A stretch of 34,976 nt of DNA, from contig CALUOH010000017.1 in NCBI GenBank assembly GCA_944322025.1, positions 1 through 34,976 of the forward strand, written 5' to 3'. The position numbers and the translations under genes are program-made. The notes below the pieces were generated by a model. It saw nothing but the letters and a program-made list of their open reading frames with translations, was not told the DNA's origin and did not search any database. This DNA is from an uncultured Bacteroidales bacterium (GTDB lineage Bacteria > Bacteroidota > Bacteroidia > Bacteroidales > Paludibacteraceae). Shown here in pieces: positions 24,126 to 32,321 of this stretch (positions are counted from its first letter, which is position 1; each line of letters opens with the position of its first letter).

Positions 24126-26953
24126 TATAGCGTGAAATTACGTACAAGCATACGGTCACCGTCAGGAGGTGTTTCTCCGGGGAATAACGGGCAAATTATG
24201 GCGGCCTCGGTACTTTCGCGCCCATCGATAACCATGGCAGAAGAAACTATCCTGTCTACAAATTGAAACTCTGCCAGCTTCTCGCTGTACATGACATCGA
24301 CAAGTTTACTCATTTCTTTAAGCACCTTCCCACTGCGCGCCATCACCTTGCCGACACCTATTGCACCCAATCCGAGACGCGGCAGCTCTATATAAGCCGA
24401 AGCCTGTGAAACAGACGCGCTGACAATGTCGTTCTTCAACTTTGCAAGAATTTCGACCTCGTTTTTCAAATCTCGATGCAATGCGGTGACACGCTGATAA
24501 TTTTTGTCCCATTTCTCATCGCTGCGGGTCTTGAATTTAACGGCTTTGCACACCGCGCCGTCATCGGTATCAAGATAATAGGTATAAATATCGTAACCCG
24601 GCGTCATCTGTTGAAGGTATCTCTCCACATTCTGGTAAGCCCACGTCACTTCACGCAAATAACCGTCGATTTCCGTCAGGCCGGTAGACTGCCAATTGCC
24701 CCACTCGTTTTTCAATTCCTTTTCTGACCATACAGGTGCAGTAATGACCGGCTTAGACATCCGGGCATCTGCCGGAATATCAAGAACGCTTTTCGATTTC
24801 GACAGTTTCAAATCATAGAAGAAATACACCGCTGACGTATTGTAGGTATTTGCCAACCAAAACATCAGCTGTTGGCAGCCATCTATCGGGACGGTAATAG
24901 TCTGCGGCTTCATATTTTCAAATACGGCAATCTCCGCCACCACCTTCTGGTCAGCACCAATGAGCAATGTCTCCTTGTATTCGCTGTTATCCTGCCACAT
25001 ATCTGGGCCGAGCAGCTGCGCTTCGCCCTGTGTACGGAGACAAGCCACGGTGAAAGTAAGGGTGTTGTACTCGCCATAAGTATTAAACGCTGCACAAGAG
25101 TTTTCGACAGCCTCTCCTCCGGCCGCGAGCATCATAAACGCGCCGACTCCGGCAAGCGTAGAGCCTATCACCGCACCACTGGCGGCGACAGCTCCCGCCA
25201 CAAACGACGAACCGATAGCCGTAGCACCGATTACCCCAGCCATAGGATCTCCGCCCTCTTCGGCAAGAGGCCCGAAATCAAGCGAGAAATGGACACTGGT
25301 TTTCAGCGCAAAGCCCTTGTTGATGCGCGTATTGTCAGGCATTGTAACATAATGGCGTTGCGAAGTGCCGTCATAAAATACAGCATCACTGCCATAGCCA
25401 TACACATAATGGATATAGGGTTTACCGAGGTCGATAAGGTCTATCTCATCCGGGCATTCGGGTTTAGGATGGACAAAAAGGTCATTTTCGACAGGTTCGC
25501 CTCGGTACACCACCAGGTCTGCCACACCAAAAGCCGCCACACCCATCTTGCTCTGGCCCCGGTTTTCGAAACTCAACTTACGGCAGCGGTGAATGGGGAT
25601 GACAAAATGCTGATTGGGATAGGTACACATCATCGGCACTTGCAGAATAACACTGTCATCGGCAAGGACGCGAAGTTGGTCGTTGTTCATAGCCCAGCTT
25701 TTGCCTACATATCCTGCGGTGAAACTGATATAGTCAAACTCGTTGCCGAGGTCGAACGACACATGCGACACATTGTTGTCATCCATCAGCCACGTTGTTT
25801 TATATAGTATAAATCCTTCGCTGAAGCGCGTGCCGCCCATCGAAAAGGTAAGGTGATCCGACTCTCCCGTATACACCTGTTTTTCAACCGAACCACGTGC
25901 GACAAAAGGCTTAATGTTCGAAATCAATTTGCACACGTCCGGGAGCTGGCGTAATTTAGGATCGACAGGAGCTGTCTCAGTCGCTACACCGCCGGCAGCA
26001 AGCGTTTTTCCGGCTGGTACAGTACCGGCAGGATAAACGAAAGCCTCGACCACGCCGCCATATAATCCGTCGCCTTTCGTCTGCTCGCTCTGAAATTCAA
26101 GCTGTTGCACACCTGTGACATCGATAGTTATGTGTTGCGGCATATCCTCCTGTCCGAACTCATATTCGTGCAGTATCTTGCCGTCGCCCTTGACGGTTAT
26201 CCAGCCGCTTCCGCTGCCACTGCCTATGTTGTTAACAGGGCCTGCTATGAAGTCAAGTGTGGCATATTGCCCTTGCAGGTTGAAGAACGAGTTTTTTGCA
26301 TTGTTTCCTATCAGAGCCATACCCATGTTGAATACCATACCATAATTATATGTGGTATTCCCCATCCGCACTGTTTTGTACTGACTTTCGGGTGTCACAT
26401 TGATATGATTGCCGCTGTAAGGCTTCAGATCCTTCATCAACTGACGCGGGTTCTTATTGCTTGGCACATTGGCCGTTTGCCGTGGAGTTTCGCCCTCTTT
26501 CCATAAGGTTATCTCGCCAAAATACACTTCGCCCATTCCCGCCACGAGCTGAAATTTCAACTCCCGCACTCCGGTAATATCCAACGTGGCAAGACGCGGC
26601 ACATCGTTTACTCTTATCACCTTGTCAAATATCTTCTTGCCGTCAGCATAAACTGTGGCTATGCGGTTTCCCGCATAAATGTGTTCGTCAGGTATTCCTG
26701 TCACGAACATAAGAGTTTTGTATTGTCCCCCGACATTAAACACAGCATAGCCCTGGCTTTTACCTCCAGTATCTGATCGAAGTTTGAAACCGTGACTCCA
26801 TTTCAATCCGCCGATTTTTTCAGTTCTCCCCTGTTGGTAGAACGAATTGGCGGTCGACTTATACTGACTTGTAAGATAGCGTGGCGTTTGTGCTGTCAAC
26901 ATCATTGCCAAACAGACAAATACAGCCGTAATAGTAATCCTGAGTTTATTCAT
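24125..26953 (-). CDS. Secreted multi-NPCBM-like protein with a hydrophobic insertion
   Basis: The 942-residue protein starts with a signal peptide (residues 1-22, ending MLTAQ). About four beta-sandwich segments resemble NPCBM/NEW2 sugar-binding domains (around 30-155, 185-312, 350-490 and 505-705). Each has a strand pattern like GGQYKTLMFVTG, a VYADGKKIFD-type strand and a LDITGVRELKFQL-type strand. Domain 4 is interrupted by residues about 571-613, a Gly/Ala/Ser-rich hydrophobic stretch (MAGVIGATAIGSSFVAGAV and onward) that could insert in a membrane. The tail (720-942) is mostly helical with a second glycine-rich block (LGLGAIGVGKVMA). There is no T9SS C-terminal domain. It is the first gene of the cassette, and the role is unknown. 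The domain assignment is by resemblance. Confidence 0.8.
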   Translation of the reverse strand: MNKLRITITAVFVCLAMMLTAQTPRYLTSQYKSTANSFYQQGRTEKIGGLKWSHGFKLRSDTGGKSQGYAVFNVGGQYKTLMFVTGIPDEHIYAGNRIATVYADGKKIFDKVIRVNDVPRLATLDITGVRELKFQLVAGMGEVYFGEITLWKEGETPRQTANVPSNKNPRQLMKDLKPYSGNHINVTPESQYKTVRMGNTTYNYGMVFNMGMALIGNNAKNSFFNLQGQYATLDFIAGPVNNIGSGSGSGWITVKGDGKILHEYEFGQEDMPQHITIDVTGVQQLEFQSEQTKGDGLYGGVVEAFVYPAGTVPAGKTLAAGGVATETAPVDPKLRQLPDVCKLISNIKPFVARGSVEKQVYTGESDHLTFSMGGTRFSEGFILYKTTWLMDDNNVSHVSFDLGNEFDYISFTAGYVGKSWAMNNDQLRVLADDSVILQVPMMCTYPNQHFVIPIHRCRKLSFENRGQSKMGVAAFGVADLVVYRGEPVENDLFVHPKPECPDEIDLIDLGKPYIHYVYGYGSDAVFYDGTSQRHYVTMPDNTRINKGFALKTSVHFSLDFGPLAEEGGDPMAGVIGATAIGSSFVAGAVAASGAVIGSTLAGVGAFMMLAAGGEAVENSCAAFNTYGEYNTLTFTVACLRTQGEAQLLGPDMWQDNSEYKETLLIGADQKVVAEIAVFENMKPQTITVPIDGCQQLMFWLANTYNTSAVYFFYDLKLSKSKSVLDIPADARMSKPVITAPVWSEKELKNEWGNWQSTGLTEIDGYLREVTWAYQNVERYLQQMTPGYDIYTYYLDTDDGAVCKAVKFKTRSDEKWDKNYQRVTALHRDLKNEVEILAKLKNDIVSASVSQASAYIELPRLGLGAIGVGKVMARSGKVLKEMSKLVDVMYSEKLAEFQFVDRIVSSAMVIDGRESTEAAIICPLFPGETPPDGDRMLVRNFTL

Positions 26954-27040
26954 ATCTCGTCATTCTGTTTTTTTTAGTTGAGGTACTATGAAACTTAAAA
27001 GCCTGACCAACCATTCGGTCTTAAGATAATTTTGTTATTA
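26954..27040. other. Leader region of the cassette operon
   Basis: This short region upstream of the 942-residue gene has no perfect promoter. TATCTTAA (27021-27028, minus strand) is the nearest to TAnnTTTG, and no TTTG sits at the right distance. Segments CTTAAAAGCCTGACC and GGTCTTAAG can pair, so a hairpin is possible between promoter and start. Confidence 0.3.
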
Positions 27041-27372
27041 TAACGTACGTTCAATATAACACTCATGCCTGCGCCCCGGCATTCCCCTCATGCATATTCT
27101 CACGGTGTTCAACGCACTCCCTCTTCTCCAGTAACCACTCCAAGTGTGTCCGCATCCCGTTTGTAACCTCTTGTAATACAGTACACCCAGTTACCTTTCA
27201 GCTACCTTTCAGCTATCTCCTCCCTATCCTCTCCTTAGCGATTCGACATTCTTGCGCATAATCCGTGCTGAAACGTTCAAATCGCAAACCCCATCGTCAC
27301 GATACACATTATACATATCCGCAAAAAACCGTGCTCACCCGTTGATAGCCGCAGGCTTATACTGACCTCTCG
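27041..27372 (+). repeat. Long direct repeat, copy 2
   Basis: This is the second copy of the 22051-22370 repeat, same orientation, about 332 bases. Its core contains a short tandem element, ACCTTTCAGCT twice in a row, where copy 1 has a single diverged version. It ends about 45 bases before the porX stop codon and fills nearly all the space between porX and the cassette. No gene is seen in it. Confidence 0.88.
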
Positions 27373-27416
27373 CTATTTAGACTACACAATAATGTTCCGA
27401 TGACCGTCTTTAATGA

Positions 27417-28961
27417 CTATGCCTTCGGCGACATGGTGACTAATGGTATAAGCATCTCCTCCATCGACACCCCGCCATGCTGGAACGTGTCGCGGTAATA
27501 GCTGACATAGTAATTATAATTATTCGGATAAGCGAAAAAGTCATTGTTTATGGCGAATATATATTTGGAGCTGACGTTGAGGCTCGGCAGTCCCGCCTTT
27601 GCCGGGTCTGTTATCTCGAACACCTCCTTCTTGTCGTAGGCGAGTGCCTTGCCCACCTTATACCGCAGATTTACATTGGTATTCCGGTCGCCAACCACCT
27701 TTATCGGGTTGTCCACATGCACTGTGCCGTGGTCTGTCGTGACCACCACCTTGAAGCCCCTCTCCGCCAGCCCTTTGAAGAGCGAGTATGTCGACGAGTG
27801 GCGGAACCACGACTGCGCGAGCGAACGGAATGCCGCCTCCGTATTGGCCAGTTCACGTATCATCTGGCTCTCCGTCCTCGCGTGCGACAGCATGTCCACA
27901 AAGTTCAGCACACAGACATTCAGGCTGTTGTTGGACAGCGAGTGTAGCTGCTCCAGTAACTTCTCGCCCATCTGCGTGTTGTTCACCTTGTGGTATGAGT
28001 ATGTCTCACGGCGGCGGTAACGCTCCATGAGTTTGCCGAGAAGCTCACCCTCCTTCAAGTTCTTGCCCTCCTCTTCGTCCTCGTCAACCCACAGTTCGGG
28101 GAACATCTTCTTTATCTGCAACGGCATCAGTCCGCTGAATATGGCGTTACGCGCATACTGTGTCGCCGTTGGCAATATGCTGAAATACAGCTCTTCTCTG
28201 TCGAACTGGAAAAACTCACCAAGCATGGGCTGTATGACTTTCCACTGGTCGTAGCGGAAGTTGTCTATCACTACAAGAAACACCTTCTCCCCCTTGTCGA
28301 GCATGGGGAATATCCGCTTCTTGAATATCTCGTGGCTCATCATGGGATGCTCCGCGTCGGCTTGTAGCCACGACAGGTAGTTGTTCTTGATGAACTTAGC
28401 GAACATGCGGTTGGCCTCGTCCATCTGTGCATGCAGAAGCTCATGCATCTCGTTGTCCGTCTCCTCCAGCTTTATATCCCAATATATCAGCCGCTTGTAC
28501 AGTTCGTACCACTCCTCCGGAGCAAGGCGGTCTGATATCTGCATGCCTATCTGCCCGAACTCGCTGCGGTAGCCCGATGTGGTCTGCTCGCTCAGTATCT
28601 CACGCTTGTGCACATGCTTTTTCAGCGTCATGAGTATCTGGTTCGGGTTGACGGGCTTTATCAGATAGTCCGCCATCTTGTTCCCTATCGCCATGTCCAT
28701 GATGTTCTCCTCCTCGCTCTTGGTTATCATGACCACAGGCACAGAAGGGTTCATCCTGTTTATCTCGGCCAGTGTCTCAAGCCCGCTAAGCCCCGGCATA
28801 TTCTCGTCGAGGAACACTATGTCGTATGTCCCTGCGCGGAACATGTCTATCGCGTCATGCCCGTTTGTCGCCGTATCCACCTTGTAACCCTTCTCCGAAA
28901 GGAACATCATATACGGCTTCAGCATATCTATCTCGTCGTCAGCCCACAGTATAGTAACCAT
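27417..28961 (-). CDS. porX: T9SS response regulator with PglZ domain, PorX
   Basis: The 514-residue protein has an N-terminal receiver domain (VTILWADDEIDML, phospho-acceptor Asp52 in VFLDENMPG, then VVMITKSEEE). A helical linker and a PglZ-type alkaline-phosphatase-superfamily domain follow, with VFLVVIDNFRYDQW, LPTATQYARNAIFSG, NFVDMLSHAR, VVTTDHGTV and a final FQHGGVSMEEMLIPLVTM. This is the architecture of PorX, which controls expression and function of the type IX secretion system. It starts 6 bases after porW and is co-transcribed with it. The metal-binding Asp and His residues (VIDNF, TTDHG) are present. The cognate kinase PorY is not in the window. Confidence 0.95.
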   Translation of the reverse strand: MVTILWADDEIDMLKPYMMFLSEKGYKVDTATNGHDAIDMFRAGTYDIVFLDENMPGLSGLETLAEINRMNPSVPVVMITKSEEENIMDMAIGNKMADYLIKPVNPNQILMTLKKHVHKREILSEQTTSGYRSEFGQIGMQISDRLAPEEWYELYKRLIYWDIKLEETDNEMHELLHAQMDEANRMFAKFIKNNYLSWLQADAEHPMMSHEIFKKRIFPMLDKGEKVFLVVIDNFRYDQWKVIQPMLGEFFQFDREELYFSILPTATQYARNAIFSGLMPLQIKKMFPELWVDEDEEEGKNLKEGELLGKLMERYRRRETYSYHKVNNTQMGEKLLEQLHSLSNNSLNVCVLNFVDMLSHARTESQMIRELANTEAAFRSLAQSWFRHSSTYSLFKGLAERGFKVVVTTDHGTVHVDNPIKVVGDRNTNVNLRYKVGKALAYDKKEVFEITDPAKAGLPSLNVSSKYIFAINNDFFAYPNNYNYYVSYYRDTFQHGGVSMEEMLIPLVTMSPKA

Positions 28962-28967
28962 ACATCC

Positions 28968-31739
28968 TCACTCCTTTTTCTTCTCCTCCTCCGCTTTCTT
29001 GAGAAGGCTCTTGTAAAACTCCATATATTCCTCCAAGGAAAGCCCTTGGTTTATGATGCCGATATTTGTGTCGGAAATGACAACCCTGTCGCACACGTCG
29101 AGGGTCACGCGTCCCTGCAACACAGGCTCCGAGAGCATCATCTGCTCATACCACATAGCCTCGTCATAATTCTCTATCCCCGATACGGCCACGGCTCTCC
29201 GCCCCCCTATCGTCTCCACGGCTATGTCGTAGTTCTTTATCATGAACTTCGTGAAGTTAAACGCGGCTATGTCGTAGAGCAGCGAGTGCAGCGTCTTGTC
29301 GTCCGCCTCTTTCGGTATAATCAGCAGCCGGTGCGGCGTCCGCAAATCGTCCGAGAACGAGAGCGAGTCCTCCGGCGGGCTCACTATCGTGGTCATCTGC
29401 GCCGTGCGCGTCTGTGATATGGTGCTGACCGTCGTCCCCTGCTGTGCCTCGCGTCCCTGCGTGAGCAGCGCGAGTATGTCCTTGCACATCGGAGCCACAT
29501 CGCTCTCCGGATATTTCGTCACTATGTCGTTCAGTGCCAGCTCCAGCTCCTCCTGCGGCCGTGTGCGCCCTATGCTCAGCGCGTTGAGCAGCGAGAACTT
29601 CGGCATCAGGTTCGACAGCGGATACTCCGCCGCCATATACGCATAGGTGCTCATCACGGTGTCGAAGCTCCCGCGCATATACGCCCCGTATGTCTCCATA
29701 TAGATGGAATCCTGCTTGGCGTACATCGCCCTCATCTTCTCCAGATAGTCCGGCTGCGACAGTATGATGGCATAGTTGCTCTCCGGGTAGTTGCTCAGTA
29801 TGATGCCCTTGTACTTCTCTTGCAGAACCTCGTCCCCCAGCTTGCCCGCTATCTGGTAACATGCGTAATACGCCTCCAAAGCCCTCTCGTCCTCAGGGAA
29901 ACGCTCCGTGAAACTGTCGTATGCCTCGATTGCCGCCCGGTAATCCTCCAGCTTGCTCGCGAATATGCCCCCCATCGCATAAAGCCCGTCCGCTATCGCC
30001 TTGTCCGATGCGGCGAACTGCTCCTCCGTCTTGGGTATCAGCGCGAGGTGATACTCCGGGTCATGTATGTCTGCCGACACCGCACCGCCCCCCGCTGTCA
30101 TGGTCGAGTCTCCCGCCATGCCCGTGGCTATTGAGTCTCCGCCCGCAAACATATCCTCCGTCCCCTCATCGCCGAACGTCATCACAGTCTTGTTCATCCT
30201 CCGCCAGTTATCCTCCAGCTTCCTCTTCCCCCACTTCTGCTGAAACTGCAACGAACCCTGCTGCTTCAGCTGCGGATTGTAGAAATACCAGTCCTGGCTC
30301 CCCTGCGGTCCTATGTTACCCATATTGTTCATCCCCCTCCGCGCCAGCATCTCTGCCCGCTTCTCCGCCTCCGCAGCCTTACGCGCCTCCTCTTCCTCCT
30401 GCCTCTTAATCTCCTCTATCACCTTCTCCACTATCGTCATCTGCTCCGCCTCGCTCAGCGTCGAAAGATATTGCAGGCTGTCTTGCAGCTCCACCGTATT
30501 ATAGTTCTGCGCCAGCTCACCCAGCGTCGTGCCCAGCTTCTCCACCCTCTCATAGTCCGGGTTCGTCGCGCTTATCAGCTGCGTAGCCTCCTCGAAGCAC
30601 GGGTGCGCGTCCATATACTCCCTCCGCCCGTAGTGCATGTCCCCCTTCGTGATGAGCAGCACAGCCTTGTCTATACCGTTCCGCGTACTCAGCTCCGCAC
30701 CCGTGGCATACACCTCCAGAGCCTCCACCGTATCCCCCATCGCCGCATACACATTCCCCATCGCATAATATATCTGGTCGAGATACTCCATATTGTTCGG
30801 GCTCTTCGCCATCCGCTTCAGCCCCTTGATAGCCTTGCTCTTGTTCCTCGTCTGCGCCTGCAGCATACTCAGCTCCGTATTGAACTGCATCAGGTACGGC
30901 GGCGAAGCCTTCTTTACCTTCTTGAACCACTCGTAAGCCTCCCCCGGCCGCCCCGTCTCCATCGCTATCTGACCCAGTATATAGTGGAACCTCATCCTGA
31001 AAAACCTGTTCTTCTCCCTCTCCGCCGCCACTTTCAGGAATGGGTACGCATCCTCCTGCCGCCCGTTCTTCAGCAGATAGTCCGCCCGCGTCGCCGCATA
31101 CAGACCCTTCAGCCGCTCCGGCACATCCTCCTCCTTTATCTTGTCAAACGCCTCCTCAGCATTATACATCCACCCCAGCTCCGCATACGCCCGCGACTGC
31201 CAGATACGCGCCTCGCACACCACATCCACATCGCTCGGATAATGCCGCGTGATATAGATGAACGTACTCGCCGCCCCGAGGAAATCCCCCTTGTGCAGCT
31301 CCGCCTTACCCAGCAGTATCCACGCGCGCTTCACTCCCTTCACATACTCCTCCTGATTATAGAAATACTGATACTTCGGGTCCTTCCACCGCTTCCTGTC
31401 CCGCTTCGGCTTCTTCGTGATAGAATGGTTCTTAATCGCCTTCCTGCACTTCTCTATCGTAGTCTCCATCTGCGACGAAGCCCGCGTCGCATTCTCCGGT
31501 ATCGAAATCGGGTACATCGGCAGCGTCCGCGAATAGTCATCCACACAACCCTCATTCAACGCCTTGATACCCTCCTCATAAGCTATCTTCGCGTTAAACT
31601 CCACATTATAGCGCGTCGTCATCTCATGATACGCGCGTGTCGCCCCCGTATTCTTCTTCGTAGAACACGACACCCCCACCGCCATGCACACGCACAGCGA
31701 CAGCACACATATCACATCTCTGACAATCCTCTTCTGCAT
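28968..31739 (-). CDS. porW: T9SS lipoprotein with TPR-like repeats, PorW/SprE
   Basis: The protein of about 923 residues has a lipoprotein signal (VCMAVGVSCSTKK, Cys at about residue 25 of this start). Many helical repeat pairs resemble TPRs (KRAWILLGKAELHKGDFLGAAST; YYAMGNVYAAMGDTVEALEVY; DGLYAMGGIFASKLEDYRAAIEAY). A charged coiled coil with EEEEARKAAEAEKRAEM lies midway. The opening TGATRAYHEMTTRYNVEFNAKIAYEEG is typical of PorW/SprE, a component of the type IX secretion and gliding machinery. I choose the ATG at 31739 (MQKRIVRD) or, equally possible, 31745. The frame is open to 31790, but the promoter at 31792-31822 would start RNA near 31786, inside that extension. It forms an operon with porX. 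Confidence 0.88.
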   Translation of the reverse strand: MQKRIVRDVICVLSLCVCMAVGVSCSTKKNTGATRAYHEMTTRYNVEFNAKIAYEEGIKALNEGCVDDYSRTLPMYPISIPENATRASSQMETTIEKCRKAIKNHSITKKPKRDRKRWKDPKYQYFYNQEEYVKGVKRAWILLGKAELHKGDFLGAASTFIYITRHYPSDVDVVCEARIWQSRAYAELGWMYNAEEAFDKIKEEDVPERLKGLYAATRADYLLKNGRQEDAYPFLKVAAEREKNRFFRMRFHYILGQIAMETGRPGEAYEWFKKVKKASPPYLMQFNTELSMLQAQTRNKSKAIKGLKRMAKSPNNMEYLDQIYYAMGNVYAAMGDTVEALEVYATGAELSTRNGIDKAVLLITKGDMHYGRREYMDAHPCFEEATQLISATNPDYERVEKLGTTLGELAQNYNTVELQDSLQYLSTLSEAEQMTIVEKVIEEIKRQEEEEARKAAEAEKRAEMLARRGMNNMGNIGPQGSQDWYFYNPQLKQQGSLQFQQKWGKRKLEDNWRRMNKTVMTFGDEGTEDMFAGGDSIATGMAGDSTMTAGGGAVSADIHDPEYHLALIPKTEEQFAASDKAIADGLYAMGGIFASKLEDYRAAIEAYDSFTERFPEDERALEAYYACYQIAGKLGDEVLQEKYKGIILSNYPESNYAIILSQPDYLEKMRAMYAKQDSIYMETYGAYMRGSFDTVMSTYAYMAAEYPLSNLMPKFSLLNALSIGRTRPQEELELALNDIVTKYPESDVAPMCKDILALLTQGREAQQGTTVSTISQTRTAQMTTIVSPPEDSLSFSDDLRTPHRLLIIPKEADDKTLHSLLYDIAAFNFTKFMIKNYDIAVETIGGRRAVAVSGIENYDEAMWYEQMMLSEPVLQGRVTLDVCDRVVISDTNIGIINQGLSLEEYMEFYKSLLKKAEEEKKKE

Positions 31740-31791
31740 ACTCATAAACCGCGCACCCCGGCATCCGCCCCCGCGCATCCTATCTTCCATG

Positions 31792-31822
31792 CAAATATAC
31801 GCAAAATCTAATGTCCAACAAA
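31792..31822 (-). promoter_or_regulatory. Promoter of porW-porX
   Basis: On the minus strand TTTG (31819-31822), 19 bases, TATATTTG (31792-31799): an exact consensus. It places the transcription start near 31786 and so decides against a start codon at 31790. Confidence 0.88.
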
Positions 31823-32321
31823 GGCTCTCCCCTTGGAATTATCGCACACACCTTTCTCTCCTCCATTCACAGCGGCTTCCTCTCAGCCGCCCATCCCTCC
31901 CTGCCTTAAATTAGGTTAAAAAATCGTACTCTCGTAATACTCTCTCCGAACATCCTCCGAAGCCTCGCCGAACCCTCTCCCCCTCCACACTCCCCCTCAT
32001 CCGCCCCGCAAAAAATTATTCAGAATTTTTTCTTGAAAAGTTTGCAAGCCTTAGAATATATCTCTATATTCGCCACCGAGTATAAAGGCACTCACACTGA
32101 AACATGAAAGCCGTCTATGCAGACATAATCCTGCCCCGTCTCTGGGGAATAGCCGCTCCTGCCGGGGCGGCGGGGGCACGTCTGTGACACACATCGGGCG
32201 GTAACGCAGCACTCACCTTCCTCCACTCTCATCCCTCCGCAGGAGCAAAAGCAAGCGCAAATACTTCGCTAACTGCGCCTCTATACCGCTTCATATTTAC
32301 ATCTTTAAAACATAAATCACT
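31823..32321. other. Divergent intergenic region and leader of the C10 peptidase operon
   Basis: No gene is seen. The left half is pyrimidine-rich. An A/T palindrome (AAAAAATT...AATTTTTT, about 32011-32033) lies just upstream of the plus-strand promoter at 32041-32072. The transcribed leader of about 245 nt contains G/C hairpins near 32140-32175 (CCCCG-TCTCT-GGGG and GCCGC...GCGGC). Confidence 0.6.
32041..32072 (+). promoter_or_regulatory. Promoter of the C10 peptidase operon
   Basis: TTTG (32041-32044), 20 bases, TATATTCG (32065-32072), one mismatch from TAnnTTTG. An A/T-rich palindrome lies directly upstream. The start would be near 32078, giving a long leader of about 245 nt. Confidence 0.65.

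Noticed and set aside
22051..27372. The direct repeats as insertion-sequence ends
   Set aside because: No transposase, no terminal inverted repeats and no obvious target duplication; repeats this long and diverged fit recombination or duplication better.
30471..31811. 446-codon open frame on the plus strand opposite porW
   Set aside because: Extremely Arg/Leu/His-rich translation with no motif, fully antisense to a well-supported lipoprotein gene with promoter; a codon-bias shadow.
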